A DNA stretch of 64,000 bases, from assembly GCA_019309115.1 (NCBI GenBank), contig JAFDGW010000002.1:32006-96005 (forward strand), given 5' to 3'. The notes under the pieces were generated by a model. The model searched no databases and was not told the origin of the DNA. It saw nothing but the letters and a program-made list of their open reading frames with translations. Both the position numbers and the translations under genes were made by a program. Numbering within the stretch: the stretch's first letter is position 1; each line of letters starts with the position of its first letter. Source of the DNA: Deltaproteobacteria bacterium. Lineage in GTDB: Bacteria > Desulfobacterota > Syntrophobacteria > Syntrophobacterales > Thermodesulforhabdaceae. Of the stretch, positions 8,568 to 16,425 are shown in pieces.

Positions 8568-11204
8568 TCATGCTTTCTCCTTTTCTTCCTTTTCGGTCCG
8601 AGGACGTTGCTCCTTGCCGTCCTTGATGGCAGTTTCAAAGCCCGATACCACCGACTTGATGTGAATGTCCCTTTGCGGGAAGGGGATCTCGATCCCCCGT
8701 TCCCGAAAGAGCCGGTCGATTTCGAAGCGAATGTCCGTTTCCACCTGGATGCAGTCATAGACCGTGACCCAGACCCGCAACCGAAAGATGAGCGCACTGT
8801 CTCCAAAATCGAGAAAGAGAACGCTGGGTTCGGGTTTCTTGAAGACGCCCGGGTGCCTGTCGGCTATTTCCAGGAGCGTTTGTCTTACCAGTTCCACGTC
8901 GGAACCATAAGCCACGCCCACGTCGATGTTTCGCCTCAGCCTCATATCTTTGAAACTCCAGTTGGTCACTCGGCCGCTGATGAACTCCGAGTTGGGAATG
9001 ATGAGCGAAGCGTTGTCCCATGTCTGAACAACGGTGGAGCGTACGTTGATCTTCTTCACCTCCCCCCAAATGCCACCCATCTCGATGACGTCCCCCACCT
9101 GGATGGGGCGTTCGAAGAGCAGAATCAGGCCGCTGACGAAGTTGTTGAAGATGTTCTGAAGGCCGAAGCCCAGCCCCACGCCCAAGGCGCCGAAAGCCAC
9201 TGTAAGTGATGTGCCGCTGAAACCAAGCGCGTTCAGAGCCGCCAGCACTCCCAGAAACCAGAGCACATAGGCGCTTATGGTGGTTATGGATTCCTGGAGG
9301 CCCACCTCCAGGCCGCTATTGCGTAAGACACGGTTTCGAAGCAGCTTCTTGAAAAAGCGCGACCCCACATGGGTTACTGCCAGAATGAGCAACGCGTAGC
9401 CCAGGCCGATCAACCGGAGGGTGACTCCTCCGATGGGAACCGGGGTATTGAGCATACGGAAAAATGTGACAATCACGGTCTGTTTGGCCCCCCAGGCGAC
9501 CGGGATTCCCACGACGCCCGCAAAGCCCCAGAGCACCCACAAGAGCCGTACCATAAGCCACTGAAAGGAGCGCCGGGTGTCTTCGTCCTCAGCGACGGCG
9601 AAAGTAGACGCCATCCTGGAGCCCTCTTCCCATTCTCTCAGGGTCTTGTAGCAGATGAAGAGCCAGAGAGCCACGGCGGCCGTGCGTCCCCAGCTGGCAT
9701 ACCAAACGGTCGCCAGCAGCCCGTAGCCGGCCAGCTCCAGTAAAATGCCTATTCCCGCCACCGCATAGAGCCCCGCAGCGAAAACGGTGGCCCTGCGACG
9801 GGCCCATGAAGATCCTTCGGCGGCCGAGCCCTTTGCCCGCCGAACCATGCCGCGGCCGAGGGTTAGAGTCCAGATGAGGAGAAGCACTTCCAATGAGAGT
9901 CGGTAAAGGAGCAGCAGGGTGCTGGAAGCGCCCAGGATCGCTTGGAGGCACAAATAGGCCAGGATCAGCCACCGGCCCAGGGAGAGGGCCAGCCGGACAC
10001 GGAGGCGCACGAACGTTGCCAGGGGTGAATCGTAGCGTTCCTTCACAAGGGCCAGGAAGTGAATGCCCCAGGAGGTAAAGAGCCACAGCATCAGAACCTG
10101 CACCAAGAGCCGCAGTGGCGGAAAGGTGGTGTAGAGGCCGCGGGCGAGGCCGTAGCCGTAGGTGAAGATCACTGCCCCTGCCAGCGGAAGGGAGCGGGCC
10201 ATGAGACTCACGGCCAGGCAATACCATCTCTTTTCGCGTTGGATCGACTTCGTGATGTATGCATGACACAGGTATCTGAATCGAAACAGGGTCATTTCCA
10301 CCACGGCGAAAACCAAAAGGGACGTGATCAGGAGAATCCCGCCTGTATTCCACAGGAACTGGATCTGTTCCACCCAGAAGCCGGGGGAAAGGAGACGGGC
10401 AGTGAGGATGGCCAGTTCACCCAGTTCCCCTCGGACAGCTTCCACGCTCAGGGCACTCAGAGGGTTTCGACTTCTTCGGAAGAGCTCTTCCTTCTTTAGC
10501 TCCGCCAAGCGCACCGCCAGCTTCTTCTGGAGGACTCCCGCTTCCCGCTGAATCTGGGACCAGTCGGTGGTAAGCTTTTCCACCTTCTCCCGGAGCCTCT
10601 GAAGGAGCTTTTCCTTCTGTTGCAGCAGGCCGTTGATTTCCTTCAATTGGACCAGCAGGGTGCGCATGACGGGTAAGGCCGCACCTTGCGTTTTGAGATC
10701 CTGGCTCTGTTTTTCGATGAGGGATCTCCGGTCCGCCAGTGCCTTAAGGCGCTGATCCAGGTCGGCTTTTCGCTCGGAAAGTTCCTTGAGGCGTTGAGCC
10801 GCCGTCTCCCCGATCTGCTTGAGGGCATCTTGTGCTTTGCTCAGGTTTTCCAGGGAAGCGACATTGGAAAGTGAGAGCAGGTTGCCAAAGGCCGAAAGCT
10901 GAAGCCGGATGGCGCTTATCTCCCGGGAAAAGGAACTTTCCAGTTGTTCCAACTCTTCCCGCCTCCGGGTCAGCTCTTCCAGGATAGCCTTTTCGGCGGC
11001 GATGGCTTTGGTGAACGATTCGGACAGTTGTTCGTACCGGGTTTGGGCGTCCTGCGTAGGCAATGTCTGATCGCTGGGGGCCTGGGCTCGGACGGGCATA
11101 GACCCCGGGCAGATCAGCATTACCGCCAGGAGGCTCATGAGGAAAATGCCGACGAAATGTTTAGCCTGGGATGTGGGAGCAGATGTCATGTGTTTAACAG
11201 CCAT
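8568..11204 (-). CDS. Large MscS-family mechanosensitive channel with periplasmic coiled coil
   Basis: Inner-membrane channel of the MscK/MscM type that releases solutes on hypo-osmotic shock. About 878 residues from ATG 11204 (MAVKHMTS, AAGGA seven bases upstream); ATG 11189 is possible. A signal peptide leads to a cleavage-like ARAQA stretch, then about 240 residues of predicted periplasmic coiled coil, then many membrane helices. The C-terminal MscS core has the pore helix GALGVGLGFGLQNIFNNFVSG and the beta domain motifs FERPIQVGDVIEMGG and IPNSEFISGRVTNW. The reading frame stays open upstream to 11270, but that stretch encodes the tail of a broken corA, so it is not taken as part of the gene. 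Base composition is clearly richer in GC than the flanks (42 of 60 at 9661-9720 against 26 of 60 at 13201-13260), which suggests transfer. Confidence 0.9.
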   Translation of the reverse strand: MAVKHMTSAPTSQAKHFVGIFLMSLLAVMLICPGSMPVRAQAPSDQTLPTQDAQTRYEQLSESFTKAIAAEKAILEELTRRREELEQLESSFSREISAIRLQLSAFGNLLSLSNVASLENLSKAQDALKQIGETAAQRLKELSERKADLDQRLKALADRRSLIEKQSQDLKTQGAALPVMRTLLVQLKEINGLLQQKEKLLQRLREKVEKLTTDWSQIQREAGVLQKKLAVRLAELKKEELFRRSRNPLSALSVEAVRGELGELAILTARLLSPGFWVEQIQFLWNTGGILLITSLLVFAVVEMTLFRFRYLCHAYITKSIQREKRWYCLAVSLMARSLPLAGAVIFTYGYGLARGLYTTFPPLRLLVQVLMLWLFTSWGIHFLALVKERYDSPLATFVRLRVRLALSLGRWLILAYLCLQAILGASSTLLLLYRLSLEVLLLIWTLTLGRGMVRRAKGSAAEGSSWARRRATVFAAGLYAVAGIGILLELAGYGLLATVWYASWGRTAAVALWLFICYKTLREWEEGSRMASTFAVAEDEDTRRSFQWLMVRLLWVLWGFAGVVGIPVAWGAKQTVIVTFFRMLNTPVPIGGVTLRLIGLGYALLILAVTHVGSRFFKKLLRNRVLRNSGLEVGLQESITTISAYVLWFLGVLAALNALGFSGTSLTVAFGALGVGLGFGLQNIFNNFVSGLILLFERPIQVGDVIEMGGIWGEVKKINVRSTVVQTWDNASLIIPNSEFISGRVTNWSFKDMRLRRNIDVGVAYGSDVELVRQTLLEIADRHPGVFKKPEPSVLFLDFGDSALIFRLRVWVTVYDCIQVETDIRFEIDRLFRERGIEIPFPQRDIHIKSVVSGFETAIKDGKEQRPRTEKEEKEKA

Positions 11205-11817
11205 CTCCTTTTCCTTGGAGTAGAAAAGCATCAGCACGGCCACGTCGATAATGACGAACCACCCGGCCATAGGCCCGCGGCCATTTAAGTTCCAGCACGT
11301 GTCCGAAGTTTATCTCATAGACCCCCGCAATGAAGGTTAGGGGAATGAAAGCGATGGTCAGGACCTTGGTTTTCTCGCTCATGTGATTGCTCACGGGCGA
11401 GAGATAAACGTTCAGAAGGGACGTGCCCATTTCTCCCTTTGATTTTCCAGCGTGTCCAGCACCAGGAAGACGTGATCTTGCAGGTCTCTTCAGGTACGGC
11501 TGGATTTCCCGGCTCATGAAGGCCCCTTCCTCATGGCGCAGGAGTCTCACAACATTCCACAGGGGAACCACGGCCTTACGCGTGAAAAGGCATTGCCTGC
11601 GGATGTAGTGGATCGGATCCAACAGATCGTCTCCTTCGTCACGAAACAGCATATCCTCCCTTACTTTCAATACCACGAAACATTGGTCCACCACCAGATC
11701 CATGAGGCAATAGAGCAGGTTATACTGCTTCCAGTGCCTTGCAACAGTGGTGTGGATACAATGGAGCTCGGCTTGGCCGATGCAGTGACCTTGTATGACG
11801 CAGGATTGTTTCGGCAA
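11205..11817 (-). pseudogene. corA: Decayed CorA-family magnesium/divalent metal transporter remnant
   Basis: Leftward remnant of the C-terminal half of a CorA channel. Readable pieces are NLLYCLMDLVVDQCFVVL, RRQCLFTRKAVVPLWNVVRL, then LLNVYLSPVSN and FIPLTFIAGVYEINF, which is a degraded form of the CorA FIPLTFIAGIYGMNF signature. Between about 11500 and 11425 the CorA-like reading (RDLQDHVFLVLDTLENQRE) is in a different frame from the segments on both sides, so two frameshifts flank it. The segment before FIPLTF has lost a few residues. Near 11285 a third shift moves the last helix (WFVIIDVAVLMLF) into the mscS frame. The N-terminal cytoplasmic domain is missing, since only about 200 bases separate it from dctP. 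Not functional. Confidence 0.75.
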
Positions 11818-12042
11818 CGGTTTCCTTTCGCTTGATGACGTAGGAACCCTACCAAAAATCAGCTCACGTCGACAGCAAAAATCTATCCTGTGAGAGCTTA
11901 CACACGACGAGTAAATCTAACGCTTTCGTTGCGATCCACCACAGTACCGAATACCCACTTGACGAATTTCTGTTCAGAATGCACCTTCAACACTGTCGCT
12001 TATCCAGCCGTTAGCTTGTCAACTCAAACAAAGGAGGAAGCC

Positions 12043-13029
12043 ATGCGAAAGCTACTTACAACTATTACCTTGCTAACTTTTGCCCTTTTTATCCATCCTA
12101 TCGGAGCACATGCTAAAACCATTATAAAGCTCGGAGTTGTAACCAAACCTGGTTCGGCTCAAAATGTCTGTGCAGAAAAGTTTAAAGAGTTACTGGAAAG
12201 CAGATCAGACAAGTATGAAGTTAAGATTTACCACAGCGCATCGCTTGGAACAGAAACTGAGATACTGCAGCAAATCCAAATGAATACGGTTCACATGGGA
12301 ATCATAACGTCCGGTCCATTTGATGTTTTTCTACCAGAAGTAAGGGTAATAGATTACCCTTTTCTCTTTGCCAACTATGAACAGGTGGATTCTGTGCTGG
12401 ACGGAAAACCGGGGCAGTTGCTTCTCAAGAAGCTCGAAAAAGTAGGATTTAAAGGGCTGGCTTTTTCAGAAAATGGATTCAGGCATCTCACCAATAACAA
12501 AAGGCCTGTTCACACAGCAGATGACGTAAAAGGCCTTAAAATTCGCGTTATGGAATCGGTGCTTCACAAAGAATTATGGAGGCTACTCGGAGCAAACCCA
12601 ACACCTATGGGGTGGCCTATATATACGGAACTTCAGCAAGGAACAATTGATGCTCAGGAAAATCCTCTGTGGGTAATCTGGACTTATAAACTTTATGAGG
12701 TGCAAAAATATCTAACCTTGACTCATCACGTCTATTCCGCACACATAGACATTGCGAACCTAAAATGGTTCAGTAGCTTGCCCAAAGAAGATCAGCAACT
12801 GATAAAAAGTTGCATGCTGGAGGCCGCTCACTATCAGCGAAGATGGAACCGGGAAAATGAAGCGAACTTCTTGAAAAAACTTAAAGAAGCCGGAATGATT
12901 GTAGACGAGCATCCTGATCTCAAATCCTTTAGAGAAAAGGTAAAAGACATTCAGAAACTTTCTATTTTTCAGGCAAAGGGAGTAAAAGAACTCCTTCCAA
13001 TTTTCCTCGAAGCAGTAAAACAGCAGTAA
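12043..13029 (+). CDS. dctP: TRAP transporter solute-binding protein DctP
   Basis: Periplasmic receptor of a tripartite ATP-independent transporter for an organic acid. 328 residues from ATG 12043, preceded by AAAGGAGGA. The open frame extends upstream to 11890 but lacks both a signal peptide and a ribosome site there. The signal peptide runs MRKLLTTITLLTFALFIHPI with cleavage near AHA. Family motifs include IKLGVVTKPGS, the substrate arginine region LKIRVMES and PMGWPIYTELQQGTIDAQENP. The first gene of dctPQM. Ligand cannot be read from the sequence; C4-dicarboxylates or related acids are typical. A 13-bp hairpin follows the gene and may set a higher level of this protein than of the membrane subunits. 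Confidence 0.92.
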   Translation: MRKLLTTITLLTFALFIHPIGAHAKTIIKLGVVTKPGSAQNVCAEKFKELLESRSDKYEVKIYHSASLGTETEILQQIQMNTVHMGIITSGPFDVFLPEVRVIDYPFLFANYEQVDSVLDGKPGQLLLKKLEKVGFKGLAFSENGFRHLTNNKRPVHTADDVKGLKIRVMESVLHKELWRLLGANPTPMGWPIYTELQQGTIDAQENPLWVIWTYKLYEVQKYLTLTHHVYSAHIDIANLKWFSSLPKEDQQLIKSCMLEAAHYQRRWNRENEANFLKKLKEAGMIVDEHPDLKSFREKVKDIQKLSIFQAKGVKELLPIFLEAVKQQ

Positions 13030-13034
13030 GACAC

Positions 13035-13079
13035 AAGCTGTGTCGGTGGCGGCCATAACGTGAACTACCGACACAGCTT
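13035..13079 (+). promoter_or_regulatory. Intercistronic hairpin between dctP and dctQ
   Basis: Perfect 13-bp inverted repeat: AAGCTGTGTCGGT at 13035-13047 and ACCGACACAGCTT at 13067-13079, with a 19-base loop, followed by a short T-rich stretch. It starts six bases after the dctP stop. Such structures commonly stabilise the upstream mRNA or act as leaky terminators so that the binding protein is made in excess. That role is inferred. Confidence 0.7.
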
Positions 13080-13099
13080 TAATTTTCGCTGAGTTGGTC

Positions 13100-13636
13100 A
13101 TGGACAAGAAATCTTCTGCAACAGGGTTAATAGCGAAAGTTAGTGACAAATTAAACTACGTCGTAGAATGGCTTCTCTGTTTTCTCGGAATCGTCATGGC
13201 AGTTGTCATGACGATACAGGTATTTTGCAGATACGTGCTTAACCACTCCCTATTCTGGTCCGAAGAGTTTGGAAGAATATGTCTTGTATGGTTATCCTTT
13301 CTTGGGGCAACTTCAGCCTATAAACGGCATCTGCACATAGGCATAGATTTCCTCACAAGGAAACTACCCTTGTATCAACAGAAAATTTGCTCGCTGCTCA
13401 CAATAATAGCTTCCTGCTACTTCTACGGCGTGTTGGTTTATTTCGGGATAAAATTTGTCGGATTTGTGTCTTTTCAGAAAACAGCCGCTATCGGGTTGCC
13501 AATGAGCGTTACTTATCTGGTCATACCGATCAGCGGGTTCATTTTTTTTATCCATGCCTTTGATCACTTTCTCAAAATAGCCATGGAGTTAAAGTCAGGT
13601 AGGAAATCAAGCGATGATGCTGGTGTTATTAATTAG
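13100..13636 (+). CDS. dctQ: TRAP transporter small membrane subunit DctQ
   Basis: Small integral membrane subunit of the TRAP transporter, 178 residues from ATG 13100 (a TTG lies two codons upstream). Four hydrophobic segments are visible, about residues 20-45, 55-75, 92-115 and 132-155. The family region WSEEFGRICLVWLSFLGA is present in the second helix zone. DctQ tethers the receptor to the large DctM channel. The coding end overlaps the dctM start by 23 bases, so the two are translationally coupled. Confidence 0.88.
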   Translation: MDKKSSATGLIAKVSDKLNYVVEWLLCFLGIVMAVVMTIQVFCRYVLNHSLFWSEEFGRICLVWLSFLGATSAYKRHLHIGIDFLTRKLPLYQQKICSLLTIIASCYFYGVLVYFGIKFVGFVSFQKTAAIGLPMSVTYLVIPISGFIFFIHAFDHFLKIAMELKSGRKSSDDAGVIN

Positions 13637-14888
13637 TCTTTTTGTGTTCTTCCTGCTTAATGTTCCAATTGCACTGTCTATAGCTTTGGCATCTCTCCTC
13701 GCCTTTCACGCTCACGGGGACCTTCCCTTAATGATGGTTATACAGCGTCTCTATGCTGGCGTTGACTCCTTTCCTCTCATGGCCGTTCCCTTGTTCATGT
13801 ACGCAGGGCTCCTGATGGAAGCAGGGGGCATATCAAGAAGGGTTGTGGATCTGGCGGAAGCAACAGTGGGTTGGCTACCTGGCGGGCTTACGGCCGTTAC
13901 AATTGTGTCGGCAATGTTTTTTGCCGGAATATCGGGATCTGCCGCTGCGGACGCCGCTGCTGTTGGCAGCATCCTAATACCTGCAATGATTCAGCGTGGC
14001 TATGATCCAAAACTAGCCAGTGCCGTAATGGCGTCAGGGGGCTCTCTGGGCGTCGTAATTCCACCGAGCATTCCAATGATAATCTTCGGATTCCTCACCG
14101 GAGCATCCATCGGAAAACTCTTTGCGGCTGGTATACTTCCGGGAATCGTCATAGGCATCAGTCTCATCGCTCTGTCGGTTTTCATAGCATGGCGCGGAGG
14201 CATGAAAGACATCACATCTTTCTCGGTGTCCAAATTCGTACGGGCCCTATGGGAAGCCAAATGGGCGCTTGGAGCACCGGTGGTAATTCTAGGAGGAATT
14301 CTCGGAGGAATTTTCACGGCAACAGAAGCAGCAGCTGTAGCAACCGCTTATGCTTTGATTGTTGGTTTGTTCATACATAGAGAATTAAAAATCGAGCAAT
14401 TACCTGGAATCTTCATTAAAGCAACCCTCACTGCCAGCACCATTCTTTTCATAATATCGACGGCATCTGTTTTTAGCTGGTTGATGGCTATAGAGGACAT
14501 ACCCGGAAAGATTGCTGTCCACATCCTAGGCATCACCAGGAATCCAATCGTTCTCATTCTCATCGTGAATGCCATACTCTTGCTTGCCGGGACATTCGTT
14601 GAAACAACGGCTGCCCTTATCCTTTTCGTGCCCGTCATCATGCCTCTTGTGCCAGATCTTGGGGTTGACATGATCCAGCTTGGGGTCATAGTCGTGGTAA
14701 ACCTTGCAATCGGAATGCTAACACCTCCACTGGGAATATGCCTGCTGGTTTCATGCAGTATAGCTGGTATACGCCTGGAAGAAATAATCCGGCGAATATG
14801 GGCATTTCTCATGGTCTTAATCCTGAATTTGTTACTTATAACCTTTTGGAAACCTTTGACAATGTGGATACCCGGATTTATGAAGTGA
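13614..14888 (+). CDS. dctM: TRAP transporter large permease subunit DctM
   Basis: Ion-coupled channel subunit of the TRAP system, 424 residues, with about twelve membrane helices. Characteristic segments include the start LLISLFVFFLLNVPIALSIA, AMFFAGISGSAAADAAAVGS, GVVIPPSIPMIIFGFLTGAS and the C-terminal repeat LAIGMLTPPLGICLLV. Length is normal for the family. The TGA stop at 14886-14888 lies inside the right-end sequence of the adjacent TnpB element (GTGAAC at 14885-14890), so the native C-terminus may have been different by a few residues. Function is probably kept, since the last helix is complete. Confidence 0.92.
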   Translation: MMLVLLISLFVFFLLNVPIALSIALASLLAFHAHGDLPLMMVIQRLYAGVDSFPLMAVPLFMYAGLLMEAGGISRRVVDLAEATVGWLPGGLTAVTIVSAMFFAGISGSAAADAAAVGSILIPAMIQRGYDPKLASAVMASGGSLGVVIPPSIPMIIFGFLTGASIGKLFAAGILPGIVIGISLIALSVFIAWRGGMKDITSFSVSKFVRALWEAKWALGAPVVILGGILGGIFTATEAAAVATAYALIVGLFIHRELKIEQLPGIFIKATLTASTILFIISTASVFSWLMAIEDIPGKIAVHILGITRNPIVLILIVNAILLLAGTFVETTAALILFVPVIMPLVPDLGVDMIQLGVIVVVNLAIGMLTPPLGICLLVSCSIAGIRLEEIIRRIWAFLMVLILNLLLITFWKPLTMWIPGFMK

Positions 14889-15080
14889 ACTACTCCGCCC
14901 TAACGGACGGAGCTTCTAAGGGAGTTTGATAGGTCACTCCTACCCTTATCCCCTCCGGGCGGGTTCACACCACCCCCTACTCCTATCCCCGCAAAAAGCA
15001 GGGACTCGGAGATACCTTTACCCAGCTTGTAGATTCTTATCCTGACCACTTTTTTGAGTCCCGTTACAAGGTCAAACCAC
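14885..15080 (-). ncRNA. Probable omega (reRNA) guide RNA scaffold at the tnpB 3' end
   Basis: In characterised TnpB elements the guide RNA is made from the 3' end of tnpB and the right end, and the guide is the flanking host DNA immediately beyond the right end. Here that scaffold would cover the last tnpB codons and the terminal hairpin at 14893-14912. The guide would be read leftward from base 14884 (TTCATAAATCCGGG...), the antisense of the dctM 3' end. The 5' limit given is arbitrary. Expression is not demonstrated. Confidence 0.4.
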
Positions 15081-16309
15081 TTCCTCTTGAATTTCCTTAA
15101 GATATTCCCTGCTCCATTAACGTCTGCATTGATGTATCCCTTAATCGGTGAGTAGAACAACCCTCTCTTTTTCCTCCTTCCGTTACCTTTGCTCGCCTTT
15201 GTTACTCCTGCTCCTTCATCGCACGAGTCGGTAACGGAAGTGTAGCTCTCATCTATTAGCTTAACTTCTATCCCTACTTCTTTGAGTTTGTAGGTCAGGT
15301 ATTCTGTTACTTTTCCGTGTGGCAGCAGTTTGAACATCTGATTTACAAGGTCCGGTAGGCTGGTCTCTCTGTTTTTTGACTCTTGAACTTTTCCTATTGC
15401 TACCGTTCTTACTCCGTTCCTAAGTGCAAGCTTTCTTATCAGGTTGCTCACCTTGTGAGCATAGTCTCTCAATAGGTTCTTGATGCTTTTCCAAAGTTTG
15501 TGGAGTCTCTTTTCCACTTGAATAGTCGGCAGTCCTTTATTTTTGAGGTTGTCAAGCCTTCTTTGCAGGTTAGCTATCTTTTTGAGCTTCTTCCTGAGTA
15601 GTGTCTTTAGCCCCCTTCCATCTATGATGTAGGAGACTGGATTTCCCTCTACTACACAAGTTGCAAAGTTTGTGATTCCGTAGTCTATCGCCAATATTTT
15701 GTTCCCTATGGGTTTAACTTCAGGAACTTCCTTTTCATACACTACTACCATTTTAAAGCTTATATGCCCATAGGATTTATACGGAACTATCTGAATGTTG
15801 AGAGGTTTAAGCTTTTTCAGGTCTTTGTATCCTGTTTCTATCCACAGGTACTCAGGTGAAAATCCAAACTTTTTGAGCAGGTACCCCTTTAAGCTCTTTG
15901 AAATGGATAGCCTTATCCTGCTTCCTTCTATTTTGAACCCCGTTTTATCCCAAGTTACTACTCTGTGGGGTGTTTTGGGATTTACGTAACCCGGTGGTCT
16001 AACAGTCTCTATCCCTTTCTTCTTGAACCTTTCAGGATTTTCTAGGAATTTAAAAAAGTTACTCCACCCTCTTGACAGTTCGTCAAGGACTATTTGAGCT
16101 GAACGCGACTGTAAGGAACGAAGATGAAGAGATGTATCTTTGAGTTTGTTATACAGGTCTCTATAGTCAGGTTTTGCTAATCTGTTCTTTACGAGGTAGT
16201 TTGCTTGATTCCAGAGCTTTCCAGCGTGGTAGGTGAGGTGTCCAAGTATTATCCGCTGTTCTTCTGTCAAGTTGTTTAATTCCAAGACTATTGCTCTTTT
16301 TGTTTTCAT
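14900..16309 (-). CDS. tnpB: TnpB RNA-guided endonuclease, rearranged RuvC-II glutamate
   Basis: 469-residue TnpB-family nuclease. The N-terminal wedge/REC part runs to about 200, and the RuvC parts follow. RuvC-I is LAIDYGITNFAT with D209. The canonical RuvC-II position reads TVAIGKVQ with Gly306 in place of glutamate. A glutamate occurs 48 residues later in LIDESYTS (E354), the alternative position known from Fanzor-like and related TnpB lineages. RuvC-III is YINADVNGAGNIL with D396. The zinc-finger CxxC pairs of classical TnpB are absent; only one Cys (C363) is seen in this region. All three acidic residues needed for cleavage are therefore present and the frame is intact, so activity is plausible. 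Its own element lacks tnpA. ATG 16309 is chosen because it begins the conserved MKTKRAIVLEL start. Confidence 0.9.
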   Translation of the reverse strand: MKTKRAIVLELNNLTEEQRIILGHLTYHAGKLWNQANYLVKNRLAKPDYRDLYNKLKDTSLHLRSLQSRSAQIVLDELSRGWSNFFKFLENPERFKKKGIETVRPPGYVNPKTPHRVVTWDKTGFKIEGSRIRLSISKSLKGYLLKKFGFSPEYLWIETGYKDLKKLKPLNIQIVPYKSYGHISFKMVVVYEKEVPEVKPIGNKILAIDYGITNFATCVVEGNPVSYIIDGRGLKTLLRKKLKKIANLQRRLDNLKNKGLPTIQVEKRLHKLWKSIKNLLRDYAHKVSNLIRKLALRNGVRTVAIGKVQESKNRETSLPDLVNQMFKLLPHGKVTEYLTYKLKEVGIEVKLIDESYTSVTDSCDEGAGVTKASKGNGRRKKRGLFYSPIKGYINADVNGAGNILRKFKRKWFDLVTGLKKVVRIRIYKLGKGISESLLFAGIGVGGGVNPPGGDKGRSDLSNSLRSSVR

Positions 16310-16425
16310 CTCTGCGGTTGTAATTTACATTCACGGTTGTTTAGTTTCAAGGTGCTAACGCACCTGCGGGCTTTCATCCCATCTCTTACGAAAGGGGTCT
16401 TCCCGCCCGCAAAAGATAAAAAGCA

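Larger units (their letters stand above)
14885..16410 (-). mobile_element. IS200/IS605-type element carrying tnpB only
   Basis: Single-gene element, oriented leftward. The right end (low coordinates) is a terminal hairpin: GTGAACTACTCC at 14885-14896 leads into a stem 14893-14900 / 14905-14912 with loop TAAC and one mismatch. The left end lies upstream of tnpB at about 16310-16410 and holds a small stem-loop GGTGC-TAAC-GCACC at 16351-16364 and a longer pairing between GCGGG 16366-16370 and CCCGC 16402-16406. No tnpA transposase gene is present, so movement would need a TyrHuh transposase in trans. The outer left boundary is an estimate. The element sits between the convergent ends of dctM and cobA-hemD. 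Confidence 0.75.

Noticed and set aside
8418..9209. Long rightward open frame opposite the mscS gene, and similar ones at 9589-10353
   Set aside because: They lie in the antisense of a well-supported GC-rich channel gene, have no family resemblance and are expected by chance at high GC.
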